A DNA stretch of 23,386 bases, from contig BLXT01000825.1 in NCBI GenBank assembly GCA_019648995.1, forward strand, positions 2,775,489-2,798,874, in the 5' to 3' direction. The notes beneath the pieces were generated by a model that did not search any database, was not told the DNA's origin, and worked only from the letters and a program-made list of their open reading frames with translations. A program made the position numbers and the translations under genes. The stretch comes from Plakobranchus ocellatus (Eukaryota > Mollusca > Gastropoda > Plakobranchidae). Position 1 is the stretch's first letter, and every line of letters begins with the position of its first letter. Positions 1-14,773 of the stretch are shown in pieces.

Positions 1-396
1 TTTTTTTTTTTTTTTTTTTTGTGTAGTTATTCATACACTTATGTGCATTCTGTAAGCATTGAATTGTCAGTGTCCTCCTCTTTAAAATACTATACAGCAA
101 AGATCCTCAAGCCTAATTCTTGAGTAGGGTCTATTTTTAAGTGCCATGTAAAAATTTCAAAAATGTTACCTTGTGAATGTATCTATAACAAGTGAGTTTT
201 TTAAATTGTCTAAAACTATCTAAAGCCTGCCTTTACCGAAAGAATGCATGAAATTTTTGAAAATTCCAATATCTAAAACAATGAGAATAAAATAAAATAA
301 AAGCCAGTATCAAGTCTCTGAAGATTGATCATGTACATTATTGAAGCTTATTTTTATGTATTCTAAACCTTTTTTTTTTTTGTTCTCTCCATTAAG
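1..396 (+). other. GOLGA4: Partial GOLGA4 intron upstream of first exon seen
   Basis: This AT-rich sequence begins with a run of 20 T and ends with the T tract and acceptor of exon A. I see no exon, RNA gene or repeat family in it. Confidence 0.7.
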
Positions 397-576
397 GAAA
401 AAGAGAAGAATGTTACAGTTAGCAACCTTCAAGAGGAAATGAGAAAGAAAATGGAAGAAAAAGAGGCAGAGGTTAGGCTCGCTTTGGAGGAGAGGGAATT
501 ACAGAAAATGGCAGCAGTTACTGGCCTAGATGAGCAGAAGGATGAGCTTCTCAGGAACATTGAAGTGCTCAACTCA
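397..576 (+). CDS. GOLGA4: GOLGA4 exon A (first seen), coiled coil
   Basis: This internal exon has 60 codons, phase 0 at both ends. The acceptor follows a long T tract (about 370-381) and ends ...ATTAAG; the donor is CTCAACTCA|GTGCGT, a weak but usable GT. It encodes charged coiled coil beginning EKEKNVTVSNLQEEM. No exon is recognisable before it in 1-396, so at least one coding exon with the start Met lies left of the window. The frame stays open past the donor as far as 657, but that part (SKLIVWSILGL) is not coil-like and reads as intron. Confidence 0.85.
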
Positions 577-3500
577 GTGCGTTTTTTCTCTAAGCTAATA
601 GTTTGGAGTATACTGGGATTAATCTTCAGTTATAATGAATTTGAAATGGCAAAATAACAATTTTAAAAAACTGATGCTTTTCAGAGTATCTTTACCCTCA
701 AACAGATCTATCTGGACTCAGAATCAATTGTTTTATCGAAAGAAGTTTTAATAGGACATAAAAGATTTAAGTATATGTAATTTGGGACCTATGCATTATT
801 TGGACTGGTTTTTTATTTGAAAAGCTTGTGTTTTGTTTCTCATATTTTTTACTCTATAAAGGTCATTCAAATTTGAATTATTGTCTCAAAACATAAAGAA
901 ATTGAGTGTCTAGACCAAAAAATGCATCTCAGGGCCAGTGTCTGATACAACTCTTTACCTTGAAAAATATGATGTACTTTTCCTTGTGTTCATTAATTTA
1001 TCATCTCATTGATAAACATTTAGTTTTATTGAAGAAAATGTCGGCATTCTTTTCAAACGCAATCTACTTTATAAAATATCTGTGCACATATCTGTGTGAT
1101 CTCTACAAATTCTGTGATATTATTATGAAAAATGAACTAATTCAACAAAAAAAAAAAAAAAAAACTTAGGTGATTTTCTTTCTTTTGAAGAATTTATTCA
1201 TGTATTCAAAAAAATGCAAACCCATTTGACAAAATGAGTACAACAGTTAGTTATGATGAGACATTCTTTTTGTTGATGTTGTTGTTGCTAAAACCCAAAC
1301 TTTCAAAAGTGTTATTATTTATCACTTAATGAGTTTTATCTTTCTTTTCATCAGGAGAAGATTGAGCTGCAGAACAAATTATCTAAATATCAAGAAGACA
1401 CAGAGCTACAACTTAAAGAGCTGCAAGAGAAACTAAAATCCTTGGAGGCTGAACACAAGTCTCAAATGGAGAAAAAAGAAGGAACACATCAAGCAGCATT
1501 ACAAGAACAGCATAATACATTGGAAAACCAAGCCAAGGAAAAACTTGAGGTTTTGAAACAGGAGCACCAACAGAAAATCAAAGCTTTGCAAGATGCCCAA
1601 GAACAAAGTTTACAAGTGAGAATTTTATGTTTGTTAGCGTAAAATCAGTTGCCTTGTCACAGATTCTTATTAAAATATTAATCAGTAAAAGCCATTGCAA
1701 AAAAAAAAAAAGACTAGATAATGTGAGAAGCCTTTATGATAAACCATAGAAAATAAAAGTCTCAACTCCTTGCTTAGTAAAAAGAAAAATAATGGAAGGA
1801 ATGTTGCATTGAATTATAAATGGAATTAACAAGATATGTAAGGAAAATAAGCAAATCCAAAATTTGAGACAAAACCTGCAACAAAAGCAACGTGCATATT
1901 AAAATTCACATCAAATCTTATAGTCATTAAATTATATGCTCAAAATTCTCTCAGCATTAAAAATTAAACAAGGTTGCCAAGTTTTGAGCATGTATTGTCA
2001 AAATAAGAGAGAGAATTAAAATTCTAAGTTTCCAAAAATTTATTAAAAAATTCATATTTCGGAGGTTTTTTATTCTTTCAAGGTTATCGATAAAAAGTTT
2101 CTTAAAAAAATTTATACCTTTTTTATTCATTGACGGATTTTCAAATTTCAAAAAGTTTCTTGCTCAACTTAGATAAAGCTAACAACATATCCCGTCATAA
2201 ACAATTTTACCAAAAAAAAAATTATCATTGTTATTAAAAAGTTTTCTAAAAAGTTACATCCTAAATCCTAAATTTGGAACAAAATATCTAGAGAGCTGGA
2301 AAAGTGGTGTATATTTTTATTAAATTAAGAAGAATTAACTTAATATTCTTGAAGGAATCATCATCTGAGAGTGAGAGCCAGGTTTCAGCAGTGCGCTTAG
2401 AGCTTGGTTCATTGCTAGAGGAGAGCAAAGCTCAGACAGAGGAAGCCAGAGCATCGCTTTCAGCCGCTAAAGAAGAGCTAAGTACAACACTAGAACAGCT
2501 GGCCACAGTTACAGCTGAACAAGACAAGAAAGCAAAAGAGCATGAGCTTCAGATTGAGGTGAAAAATCAAGCAATTCTCATTGAAGTTAGATTAAAACTG
2601 AGACTATAAGGCTAATTTTCTTTTCTTTTGTGATTGATCCAGCCCTTTTCTTAAGGCTATACATTTTTGTACTGAGTCAACCTCTTATGTGCTGTGAATC
2701 TGATGTAGATATTTCATTTTTTTCCTGCACTATTTTGAGCTTATGAGTAGGATATTTAACTTGACTGTTCAAGAAAAAAAGTATTGAAATTGATTTTCCA
2801 GTTTATTAATGATTCAAGAAAAAAAATTCAATGCTGATGCCGAGGTACAGATTCAACATTGCTACATCCTTTTTTTCCACTTCTAAAAAGTTCACTGTCA
2901 GAATTTTGCTTGGAATGTGTTGATGGTTTTAAATGTGTGAAACCTAGTTTTGACATGCATTTGGATCTGATTCAATACATGTGTTGCCAGTATTCAATGG
3001 GCAAATCTAAAATTTGTAAATCTAGAAATGAAAGTCAATTCCACAGTAGATGGCATTAATTTTTAATGTGATTTCTGTGCCTCTTAATGCAGGTTGCCCA
3101 CCGTAAGAAAGCAGCTTTTTGTCCCTTCTCCAAAACTTAAAAATAAAATAGCCATAAAAATAGTGACAAAGTTAAAAAGAAAATTTGATTGGTATTACTA
3201 CTATAAAAATGATAATGATGATACTGACAATTCAGTTCACTGTAGTTAGATATGTGCCAAAAGTTTATTTTGCTTCTTAAAAAGTCTTAAAAGATTCTTC
3301 AGTTGTTTTGCCACATGAGATACCTTGTTGGTTCCACTGAATTGATCAGAGGATAAGATCTGCATTTTGTTTGCATTTTTATCAATCTTAGCTTTATTTT
3401 GCTAAGACATTAGTTTTTGTAAGTGATTCGCCTAAACCTATTTTTTAGAAAAAAAAATTATGCCTTTGTGTTTCTTTTATTACACTGTTTGGTTTCTTTA

Positions 3501-6500
3501 GCAGTCTTACTAGTTTTGTTTCTCTTTGCCATGAAATCAAAGTAAGGTTTCAAGTCAGGTTGTTTTGTGCCAGGCTTACTCATTACAGGTATAACATAAA
3601 TGTAATGGTGGCAATGTCAGCCAGCTTTTTAATTTTGAAATGCTTTATGCACATTTAGAAAGCATAAATACTTTAAACCTTTGATAGGCCAAAGTTAAAA
3701 CTTTTGTGAGATGAATTTAGATATTATTTTTGGCCGCTTTTAAACATTTTATCATGATTTTCAATTTCAAGATTTTTTTTTAGCGTGACAGGACAAGATA
3801 ATTATGTAAGTGATTGCCTTTATTTACATATCATGAGATGTTGTTTTTTTCCAAACCCAATCAGGAACTCTGTGCAGCTGTAAATGGCAAAGCTGAGGAA
3901 ACTGAGCGTCTCCAGAGATCTTTAGAGGCTGCTGAAGCAGAACTCTCTACAGCTCAGGCTCAGATTCAAGGCATGCAGACCAATTTCTCACAAAGCCAAG
4001 AAGAGATTGCAAGATTGAAAGAACAGGTAAGAATATTCCTTATTTAATTAATTCAAAGAAACCTGTAAAAGATTGTCCTGGTTTTTTTCTTTATCATTCA
4101 TGCAAATTGTATTATAATTACCTTAAGTATATTTGAGTTTTACTAAAAGGATATTTTTAGTAGATGATCTCCATTGAAAAAATACAATTGTTGTTGCTAC
4201 CTCAAGTTCTATTCCCTATAAATATGTAGACAAAAATATGTAGAAGAATTTGATGAAGGCAGAATAAGTTCAACCAAATCAACTGCGTTTGTCTCTATAC
4301 ACAAAACCTTAAAGCTAGTAATGCTTAGGATCAGGATAAAATCCTGAAGAAAACCTGGTTGGTTAGAAAGATTGGCAACTATTTGTAACTGTAGTTGTTT
4401 AGGCATTATTTTAGTTTTCTCTTACAAATCACTGTTGTCATTTATTAAATACTCTCATTTTCTGCCAGATTGAATCCTCTCAGGGAGAATCAAAGGGAAA
4501 GCTTGAAGAATTATTCAATGAACGAGAGGATTTGATAAAGAGTGTAAACAGCTTGAAAAAAGCAGAAGAATTATTGCATAGTGAATCAAATGTACTGAAA
4601 GATGAAAACACTGAACTACACAATAAAACTGACATTTTGTGCGAGGAATTAACTGGTGTGAGAGCAGAGGTGGCCACCCTCCAACACCAACTTCAATCTC
4701 TTCAAGCAGAAAAAAGTCAAGTGGCTGATGATCTGCAGAAAAAGTCTTCTGAATCCTTGCAAAATCAGGAAAAACTTGAGCAAGAGAGCAAAACTTTGGT
4801 TGAAAAAGAGGCAAAGATTTTGGAACTAGAGAAAAGCTTAGAGGGAATTATGACAGAGAAAAATTTTGTAGAGAACAGATCGAAAGAGCTTGATATGGAA
4901 GTGGTTCAGCTGAAAGAGGTGATTCAAAGGCTGGAGCAGTGTCAAGATGCTGTGCAGAGTGAGAAGGCTGACCTTGAAGAGAAATTGACAAAGTTAGAAG
5001 ATATTGTGGCAGATCTTAAGGCATCAAAGGAGGAGCTGAATGAGAAACTTCATGAAAGACATACTGCCTTTGTAAAAAAGTCTGCAGATGAAAAGCAAGA
5101 GCTGGAGGCAAGGGTGGCAGAACTTCTAGCACAGATAGAGACACGTTCTGAGCAGCATTCGGATCTGAACAAAATAATTGTGTCTAAAGATGATGAGATT
5201 ATGGCCATTCGATCAGTTCTGGACGACAACAGCAATTATGTGAAAGAATTGGAGACAAAGATTGAGGCACTCCAGTTAGAGCTGAAAAATAAAAGCCAGG
5301 GTAAGGAGGAAGTTGAAGCCTCTTTAGCCAAATCTTTAGAAAAGTTTGAGAAATTAAAAGCTGAAGCAAATGCCAAGATAAAAGGCCTGAAGGATATGAA
5401 AGACTCACTTACTGAGCAGTTAGAAGAGAGCAAGAAGGGACATGATCAGGAAAAACAGAACCTTGTGGATGATTACGAAGAAAAGCTTAAAACAAAAGAT
5501 GAGGAGGTCAAGCAGATGCAAATATCACTCAAGGATCAGTTTGAGCAGAAAAAAAGCTCTTTGAAAGAGGCGATGACTAAGCTGAAACAGCATTATGAGA
5601 CTGTCATCTCACAGAAGGATGCCCAGTATGAGGAACAAATGAAACAGCTTACCTCGCAAAAGGACTTAGGTATTGAAGATGTCACCAAAAACTTAGAGCA
5701 GTTGAAAGAGCAGCAGCTCAGAGAACAACAAGAGAAGCACCTTGCGGAAGTGGCTGAATTAAACAAAGATTGGGAAGGAAAGCATAAAGATTTGGAGGAT
5801 ACTCATAAAACATCTCTAAAATCAATGACATTAGAATTTCAGAACCAAATTGACAAACTTCAGCACCAAGTTTCTGGGATGGAGCAAATAAAACAAGAAG
5901 CAGACCGTGTTAAAAATCAATTGCAAGAATCTCAGGCAAGAGTAGAAAAATTAGCCGAGCAGGAGCAGAAATACAGTGAAGAAGTTTTGTCCCTTAGATC
6001 CCAGCTGGAGGAAAGAGATGCAAGAGTGTTGTCATTATCTCAGATGGTAGAATCAATGAATGAAACATCCCTTTCAGACAGACAAGCAAGGGAGTCACTC
6101 AGCGCAGAGGTCCAAACACTAACAGAACAATTGGCAGAAAAAGAGTCTAAGCTTGAAGCAATGGCCAGCACCATAACCATTGAACAAGAGAACCTTCATA
6201 AACAGTTGGCGCAAGAAACAAAACGAGCTGACCAGCTTGAAACGCAGAAGAACTCTCTTGCTGCTGAAATGGAAGAATCCATGACAAAGCTGCAGATCCA
6301 GTTAAAGGAGAGAGATGCACAGAGTGTTGAGATGGGAGAAAGATTGAATCAGATTCAGTTAGAGCGTGCATCCATGGAAGAGATGCTAAAATCTGTCAAT
6401 GACCTTTCTCAGCAAAAGGAAGGCACTCTAATTGCGCTTCAGAGTTCTTTGGAAAATAGCACCAGAGAAAAAGAAAGCTGCATTGAGAAATTAGAAAAGG

Positions 6501-9500
6501 AGTTAACAATAAAATCAGATGAGCTAAGTGAGTTGCAGTGTGAATTCACCTCTTTCAAGAAAGACCATGAAACAATGTTAGAGTCTTTGAAAGAGAACCA
6601 TGAATCAGTTTTAGCACAACTAGAGGATAAGCATAGACAAGAATCAGAAACTTTGACAAAACAACTCAATGAGCAAATTAACCAGCTCATAAGTAGCGAG
6701 TCAAATTTAAATCTCCAAGTACAGGCTCTTGAAAAGCAATGCCAGGAACAGACTGACCAGCATCAGTGCACTGTAAAGGACCTACAGACACAACTTGCAA
6801 ACAGCCAGGCACATGTAAAACAGAGAGAAGCAGATCTCACACAACAGGTGGACATGCTCCAGCATCAACTAAGTGATGTCCAGATGCAAGCGCAGGCTTC
6901 TTCCACAGAGCTTGAAGCCAGTCTGCAAGCAAAAGTAAAAGAAGCGGAAGAAAAGCTATTGGCCCAGTTACAGACACATCAAGCAGAACTGGCACAATTC
7001 AAAGAACAAGAGGAGCAGAGAGCAAAAGAACTCAAGCAGAAATTTATGGTTAAATGGAAGGAAACACAGGCTCAGGCCAGAAGCACCATTGAAGAGCTTG
7101 AGAGTAATCTAAAATTAGAGAGGACTGAAAAGGCAGAGATGAATGAAGAACTCACCAGGGCTAACACCCGTCTTTTGCAGTTAGAGGAGAACTCAGGCTT
7201 GTCACACGAGACAATAGTGGATTTAGAGCACAAGGTTGCTGAGATGAAGTCAACCATTGCGTCTAAAGATGTCGAGATAGGCAAACTGACCAAAGATATG
7301 GCAGAGAGTGAGAAAAACATGCAATTCATATTGGAAGAAACTCAAACTTCATGTGCTCAAATAAATAGCAAGCTAGCAGAAGCAGAAGCTCTACTGCAAA
7401 CCTCTCAGCTAAGTCTTGTTGAAAAAGAAAAGGAGCTAAGTGAGCAGGTGCAAGAGAAGCAGACACAAATCGAGCATTTAGAAATCAGTGTTGCAGAACT
7501 CACCAAAAGCCAGAATGACATCAAAGAGAAGCATGAAATGGAACTGCAAGAAAAAGATGGGAAGTACAGCAGCTTAGAACAAGTTTTAAAAAACACACAG
7601 GCTCTGCTGGAAGAAACTCAGAACAATAGGAAAGAGCTTGAAAGCCAAGTCCAGTCAGCAAATGAGTCAATATCAGAAATGGAAACCCTGCAGTCAGAAA
7701 CTAACCTACAGCAAAATAGAATCTCAGAACTCATTTCAGCTAAAGAAGCTCTTGAGATGGAGCTTTGTAAAATTACATCGCAGTCTAAAAATACTCAGTC
7801 AGAGTTGGAGGAACAAATCAAAGATCTCTCTGAGAAGTTATCAGTGGGTCAGGAGTCTGCTCTGAAAATGCGCCAGGACCATGAAGACAAACTTACTGAT
7901 CTGAAGAAAAGTCATGCTGCAGAATTAGCTGATACAACTGCAAGCTTAGAGGCGCAAAGCAGCTCAAAAGTTGCAGAGTATAAGAAAAAAGCTGAAGCTT
8001 ACATTTCTCAGGTGAAGAAACAACTTCAGGAAGAAAAGAACTCTTTAGTTAATCAACAAAAAGAGGTTATTGCTAGATTAGAACAGTCCCTGGATTCTGT
8101 AACCTCAGAGCTCAATGAGCTGAAAGAAGTGAAAAAGAAACTAGTAGCAACTCACGAACAAGAAGTCCTGTCTGTTAAAGAGAATTCAGAGCAAACTGTG
8201 CTTGCCAAACAGAAAGTCATTGATAAGTACATTGAAACAGAAAAAAGCTTGCGAGAGTCTGAAGCACAATTAAATGAACAAGTATCTACACTTACCTCTG
8301 AAAGGAATCAGCTGTTGGAAAAACTTTCCCAGTTGGAGACTTTAGGTAATGATAGCCACATGCAACAAAACAAGGAAATAGAGTCCCTGCAGGCAAAGAT
8401 CTCTGAGATTGAAGCACAAATGGAGACTTTGAAGGAAAAGCAGGTACAGGAAATGGAGAAACTGGTAGAAGAGAAGAACACAGAGCTCTCCTCTCTTCAA
8501 GCCAGGATGGAAGAAGAACACCAGGCAGCCATGGAGGAGCAAGCAGGGAAGCATTCAGCAGCTGTGAAACAACTGGCCAAGGAGATGAATCAGCAACTGG
8601 CAGAAAAGGAGCGTGAGTTTGAAGACACCATAAGAGAGGCAGTTGGTAAGTGCTTCTGATTTTGTAAGATGCAAAATTATCAAGATGCTTTGTAATTTTT
8701 CTGATTGCTTGATTTGTTGTCGATTGATTTTAATAATGATTATCAGTTGAATATATATGTTAGTTTTGAAAAAAACTTTCTTTCAGGTAAATACACTGTA
8801 TAAGGAGATTCACCTTGTCAGTTTGAATGTGAATGGAAGTTTGAAGGGTAAATCTGGAAATCAATCTTTTAATTGAATATGCTGCAAACTACAGTTTTGA
8901 GAAAAAGCGATTTAATGCAAAATTTTATATTTATTTTTTAAACCAATGCTTACACTTTGATATAGAATAAACGTAGATTTTTACTATTTTTCATCATTGA
9001 AAAAGTTCGTAGAGAAAGGTTGCTGAGTAAATCAAAAGTGTGAATGTTTCCAATCTGACATTTGACTCATAGAACACTGCCTGTTTACCAAGTATGGAAT
9101 CGACCACATTAATAAAATAATTAAGAGTAAATTGAAGGCTTGAACAGTTGCTCTTTAAATGAATGTTTTCTACCCCATGTACAGCAGTATGTGTCAGGTT
9201 TTTTTTTTAAATATAAAGTCTTATTATTTCAATGTACATACTTTTGCATAAGTATTGTAAGAAACTTAAACAACTAAAAAGTTTCATGTCGTTATGAATT
9301 AAATACCATGATATCTCCTCACCCAGTTCCATCAAACAGCTATTTTAAAATTTTTACACACAACCTTTGTGACAAAAGAAATATTTTTGCACATCCAGAA
9401 AAGAGTGAGAGAGGTGAGCAAGGTTTGTTACGCGAACATCGTGAAGATATGGAGGAATTTCAAAAAGAAATCAAAGAAAGGGATGAGAGAATAGAGGAGC

Positions 9501-12500
9501 TCCACCAAGAGTACAAAGCCAAAGTCAAGGTAATGTGTTGCAAGTTTTTTACAATTTTTATTTTTTTTTTCCTGTTTATACTATTGTAAAATACATTTCT
9601 TTCTCTTCTCTCCATGAGTTTAAAATTATGCAAGTAGAAAGAAACAAGAACAGTTCTCATACTTTTTGACATTTTAGACCCAAAAACAATATAAATATGA
9701 AACCGAAGTGAATAATTGTGTTCAATCAACTCTCATTTTTTTTTAAACTAAGGAGAAAACATTTTTTTAAAACAAGTTCAATAATCAAATTTTTACTTTT
9801 ACTATCAACACTAGGCTTTGGAAGAATCTAAAGCACAGGAACTGCTTGAGCTGAGGACAGAAATTCAAATTCTAAAGAGCAACCATCACCAAGAGCTACT
9901 GGAGCAGCAGGGTAGGCTGAAAACGGAGCACCAGAGAAATGTTTTCACAAAGGAGCACAGTCATCAGCAGGAGGTAACTGCATTAACTAAAGAGTGGAAC
10001 ACTGAGAGAAAGGTCAGTGCTGTAGATCCTTTTTCTGCTCCATATGTCTGTGTGTCAAAACATAAGCTGAATATGTTCAAGTGAGAAAAAAATGTAATTC
10101 ACAGCTTTGGCCACTAAGCACGCACTAATAAATAATTGCATTTCAGCCACAGTAGACTTTTCCGGGTAATCAGGTATGGCTAAAGGACATTCATAACAGG
10201 TTTTTCAGCTTTGAGTGTACAATGAATGTAGTTGCTTATGTGACTGAGTGTTTCTGCTTCAGACAAAGATGGGTAGAGAAAAACCCACCTGCCTGTGAAT
10301 TGTGACATGTCTATGTGTAGTGCATCGATTTTTTTGTTGCTCAGGCCAAATTTGAGTTTTACCCTTGAATATGTATGACTATTCCTTAAGATTTCTTAAA
10401 GCTGAAGCTTAAAATTAAAATTTATTTCAAGAAACTTTTTTTAGGAAAAGAGCAATTGCATGATTCTTTTTCCTTGATGAAAACAAGACACAAAAATCAT
10501 GTTATTTTTTAAATTTATTGCTTGCCCTTTGTAAGAGTTTAAGTCTTCTTGAAAAGGCACACAATCATTCTGGTTTTCTTTGTCAGTTTTTATCAATTTT
10601 TCAACACTTGTGTTTCTGTTTTTATCATCCTCTCTTTTTTAATCTCCTAAAAATTTGATATCTTGTTACTTTTTTCCTTAATTTTTTTATCAAGTCAATC
10701 AAACTGTTTGGTGCCATTGTATTTTATCTAAAGGGGCCTCAGAAAAATGTATGGTTTTGAAGCAAAATCATATCTTGAAACTAGTGCTATTGATCTCAAG
10801 CAGGAGAATTGAAGCATGAAGTGCTATCAAATTCTGATGTATTGCGCTGTGAACTGTTTGTATAAAAACTGATGTGTATATATTTGATCCCTTTATTTCT
10901 CCAATCTTAACATGAATAGGCTGGCAGTCAGCAGGCAACAGGGCACAACGGTGAAGAAGTTGTGGAGGTACGACGCTTATAAATATCCAATGAAAAGAGT
11001 ATTATTCAAAATCTGTTATCTACCTAGGATGTATTATTACTTAAATTTGTGAATAGTTGTGCAAATTTGCCAGGCAAAGAACTATAATATTTTTTTTAGC
11101 CGTTTTGGCACATGTTTTAAAGTAGGTCTAGAATATGCAGTGTGATAATTTCACCAGTCAGTGTGAAAAGAAGCAGCTGTGACTAATTAATTGCTGAATG
11201 AAGAAAAGAGTTATTTGGCGATTTCATGAAAATAATAAAATTCAGGGGATGCCAATCAAATTTTTAACAAATCTCTGGTGTACCAAGCTAGATAGGGAAG
11301 GAAATGAGAAAATCTAACTAAAGGCATTGCTAAAAACAAAAGGCCTGATCTGTTTTAATACAGGAAGCTAGTAATATTTTGAATACCGTTATTTCGAAGT
11401 GAATTCACAAACATATTCTCTTGTTCAGATATAAATTTTGACATGTTTTGTATAGTCTTTGACTAAAAAAAAAAGACTTCACTTCCAACAAAATCTAATG
11501 TGATATTTGACAAATAAGGTTAACATTAAATTTAAATTTTCATAGANNNNNNNNNATTAAATAAACATGAAGTACTGAGTACAAGAAGTAACTTTTTCTT
11601 TTTTTACTTCTCTTTCATTCTTTATATTTTTTGTTCAAAATGGTATTGGAACCATATTAAATTACACTTAACATTCTTGATGTTGCTGAAAGAAGACAAA
11701 CACGGTTCTTGTCATATAAGTATATATTGGCATGGTTCCATTTTTTGTACAGATAAAAGGCATGACAATTTATTTTCAATTTTCTGCATGGTGTATAATT
11801 GTCTGGAGTCATAATAAGTCAAGAGTCTCATTTTGTTTATTTTAAAGCTGTAAAACAGTCTGAACCTCTTTTTTTGAGGAAATATAAGATTTTGAAAAAA
11901 GCAATCTAAAAAGTGGAAAAAAAACAACCCTTAAAATTTGTCTCTCTCGTAAGTTTGTATTAACCATTGGACTCTTTAGGACTACACTCAAGATAATTTA
12001 CTTATCAGCTTTTGTTTTATTTCATTTAGCTGCAGACAAAACATGCTATGCATGTCATTTTCATTTTAAGATACAATTGAAAACACTCTAGGTTTTAAGT
12101 TTTTCTGTAGCCCCTGCTGTGTGAGTCAGTCTGCTTTAATGCTCTAAGATTCCTTCATTCAGCTCTTTGATGTCATCATTAAATGCTATCAAATCATTTC
12201 TGCCGAAGATATGGTGTGTAGGATGTACACAAGCACATAATTGTCTCAGTATTACCTCCTACACCACCACAAACCCTTCTCTCTTTCTTTCCAAATGCAC
12301 ATGTATATGTCCACTGTTGCTTTACAGTCCAGTTTGGTTTGACCATTAAAATTTTAGATTGCTATACTTCTTATCTTGTCCTGTAAAATCTATATTTTGT
12401 TTTGTTTCATAAACGTATCACTTCTAACTGAATGAAAAAAGTTAATGTAAAATTTAGTATTTTGGAACTAGAGGCTCCTGGTGAGCCACAGGTCTCTTTA

Positions 12501-14718
12501 AAAGCCTGATCTTAGGATGAAGCCTCACGCAAGGGCGGCATGTCGAGTGAGTGAAAAAAGATACGGCATTTTACTGTTTAGCCATAATTGCTATGAAGAG
12601 CTGTAAAATTATTGATTTGAAAGATAACGATATAGTTCAGAGCAAAAAAAAAGATTGAAAAATCAAAGTAGAAAGTAATGCATATAGTATTTGAAGAAAA
12701 AAGGCTAATAGAAGTCATAGATAAAATTGAAATAGTAAATATTGATGCCTTATGACTCCTTGATATTATTTTGATGATTCTGCAAAAAGTGAAAATAAAT
12801 TAAAATTTGGACAGCAAAATTTTGTTACAGATATGCTTCAAAGAGGTAATAAAAAACTCTGCAAAAGTTGGGAATCTTATTTTCATGTTATTCTGAAAGT
12901 CAGGACATTGATTTTGATCAATTTTTTTCTTTTGAGAGCTTTCGTGTAAGCTTCATAAAAAAGAAAAAAAAAGAAAGTATACAGACATACACACAAACAC
13001 AGTAATATCAACGTAAGTCAGAACTAAAAAATTTTTTAAAGTCCCTTCATGCCACTAGAGGTTTAATGCATTGTTTTAAAATTTCCGATGCAATAATTTT
13101 TCCTGCAACAAGTGATTTGCCAGCTCAGTTTAAACTCACAAAAATTAGACGTTGGGAAAGAATTATCCTTTTATCACTGATTTCTGTAGAATGACCCAAT
13201 TGTCTCTTTTTCTCCAAATGCTTTAAAGGAATTGGTAATGCAAAATCAGGCAGCTTTGACAGCTTTCCAAAGAGGCTCAACAGGAGACTCCTCTCTTTTG
13301 CAAGAGCAAGTTGTTCAACTCACAAAAGAGCTAGAGCAGCAGAGAGAGTCACACAGGTAAAAAGGAGACACAATTTTCTTGGATATCTCCTAGTTTTGTG
13401 AAGAAGCTTCTCAAAATCAGGATTATTATAGTTTGGTTACTTTCTCATGTCAGCAATACTGGTGCACATAAATTTTGTGGAGGTCTGAAAACACTTCCAA
13501 AAATCTGCAGGGACCGTCTGTGGCAGGGGTGGTTACCTGCCATCAGTGCCCAAGTGGACAAGGTCCTAAAAGTCTGAAATCACCGCTTAGGGAATGGTTT
13601 ATGTGAGCAGAACAAAATTTAAAGTAATCACCAAATGGAGCCTCTTTAGATCTGTATTAGTAGAGAGCATAGATGAGGTGTTACTAGCTCATCACTACTC
13701 ATAACATTAATAAGCAAATTAAATCTCTACTTTTTTTTTCTTTATATCAGTGATAAAAGTAGAAATAATAATTATGTTTAAAATCTTTTCATGTGTGTCA
13801 TTAAAAAAGCAAAGACAAAGAAAGTTTTACTTGAAAAACCAACATCTGATCTATGCATGAAGTGAAAAACTTAGCTAGGTACACATTGATTGATCACCAT
13901 TGGCACAGTATTTAAAAGGTTGTGAGTTAAAAAAATGCGTCAGAAATGCTAAAAAAATTGCTTTATTAGCTGCAGATAATTTAACAATGGAAGTAGTTAT
14001 TTTAAATTTTTACTGTATATCATTTTTTTTTTCTTTTATGAAGTTACTGAATGGGTCAAGTTTGTATGCTTTAGCATCTGTAGTGTGCATTTCTTGTCAA
14101 TGAAAATAAATTATTGTTTAAAAAACTTTTAAAAAAATATCAATTTGCTTTTTTAATGTATTGGAAATCTATCAGCAAATTACAATCAAAACAAAAATAA
14201 AATACCTATGTTCACAGTGCACCCTCAACTTATTATGCTTTGACTTTTTATTAGTACACGCTTCCTTTAACAAGCACTCTGGCAAACAACAGTTGCATTA
14301 AATTTTTCTGCATTTTTAGCACAAAAGATATGTTGAACAAAAGAAATTCTCTGATAAAGTCGGGACCAAAGCCAGTTTAACATGCAGATTTCACAGTGCA
14401 AAATATAAACCTGTTATTTTAAATCACCTTCATCAGGACTATAATAAGTTGCTGGCCTCAGCATTTGTAAATATATTTGATTATTCTGATGCCATAACAT
14501 CAATTTCAATTTTAGGTTGGAACTGGCAGAAGTTCAGAGTAGAGTGGACATCAGTCAAGGCCTCTTACCACGGCCTCTCCTTCCTGCTCCAAGCATCCAG
14601 CCCCACCTTCCAATGCAACAAGAAGGTGGCCTTTCTGTAGAGTTGCAAAACCTGGAGCTTCACAATATGGATTTGCAGGTGAAGGAATGTTGTGCAAAAT
14701 GGTTGAGTCATTCACATT

Positions 14719-14773
<55 letters not shown>

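Noticed and set aside
906-1169. Open frame of 87 codons in intron A/B
   Set aside because: Low-complexity AT-driven sequence ending in Lys from a poly-A run; no splice or homology support.
3085-3104. Acceptor TTAATGCAG followed ten bases later by GTAAGA, a possible tiny exon
   Set aside because: Ten bases would break the frame between exons C and D, which already match in phase.
5050-8554. Many minus-strand and alternative-frame open frames across the giant exon
   Set aside because: They mirror the biased Glu/Lys/Gln codons of the coiled coil, giving Ser/Leu/Phe-rich peptides with no start context or family resemblance.
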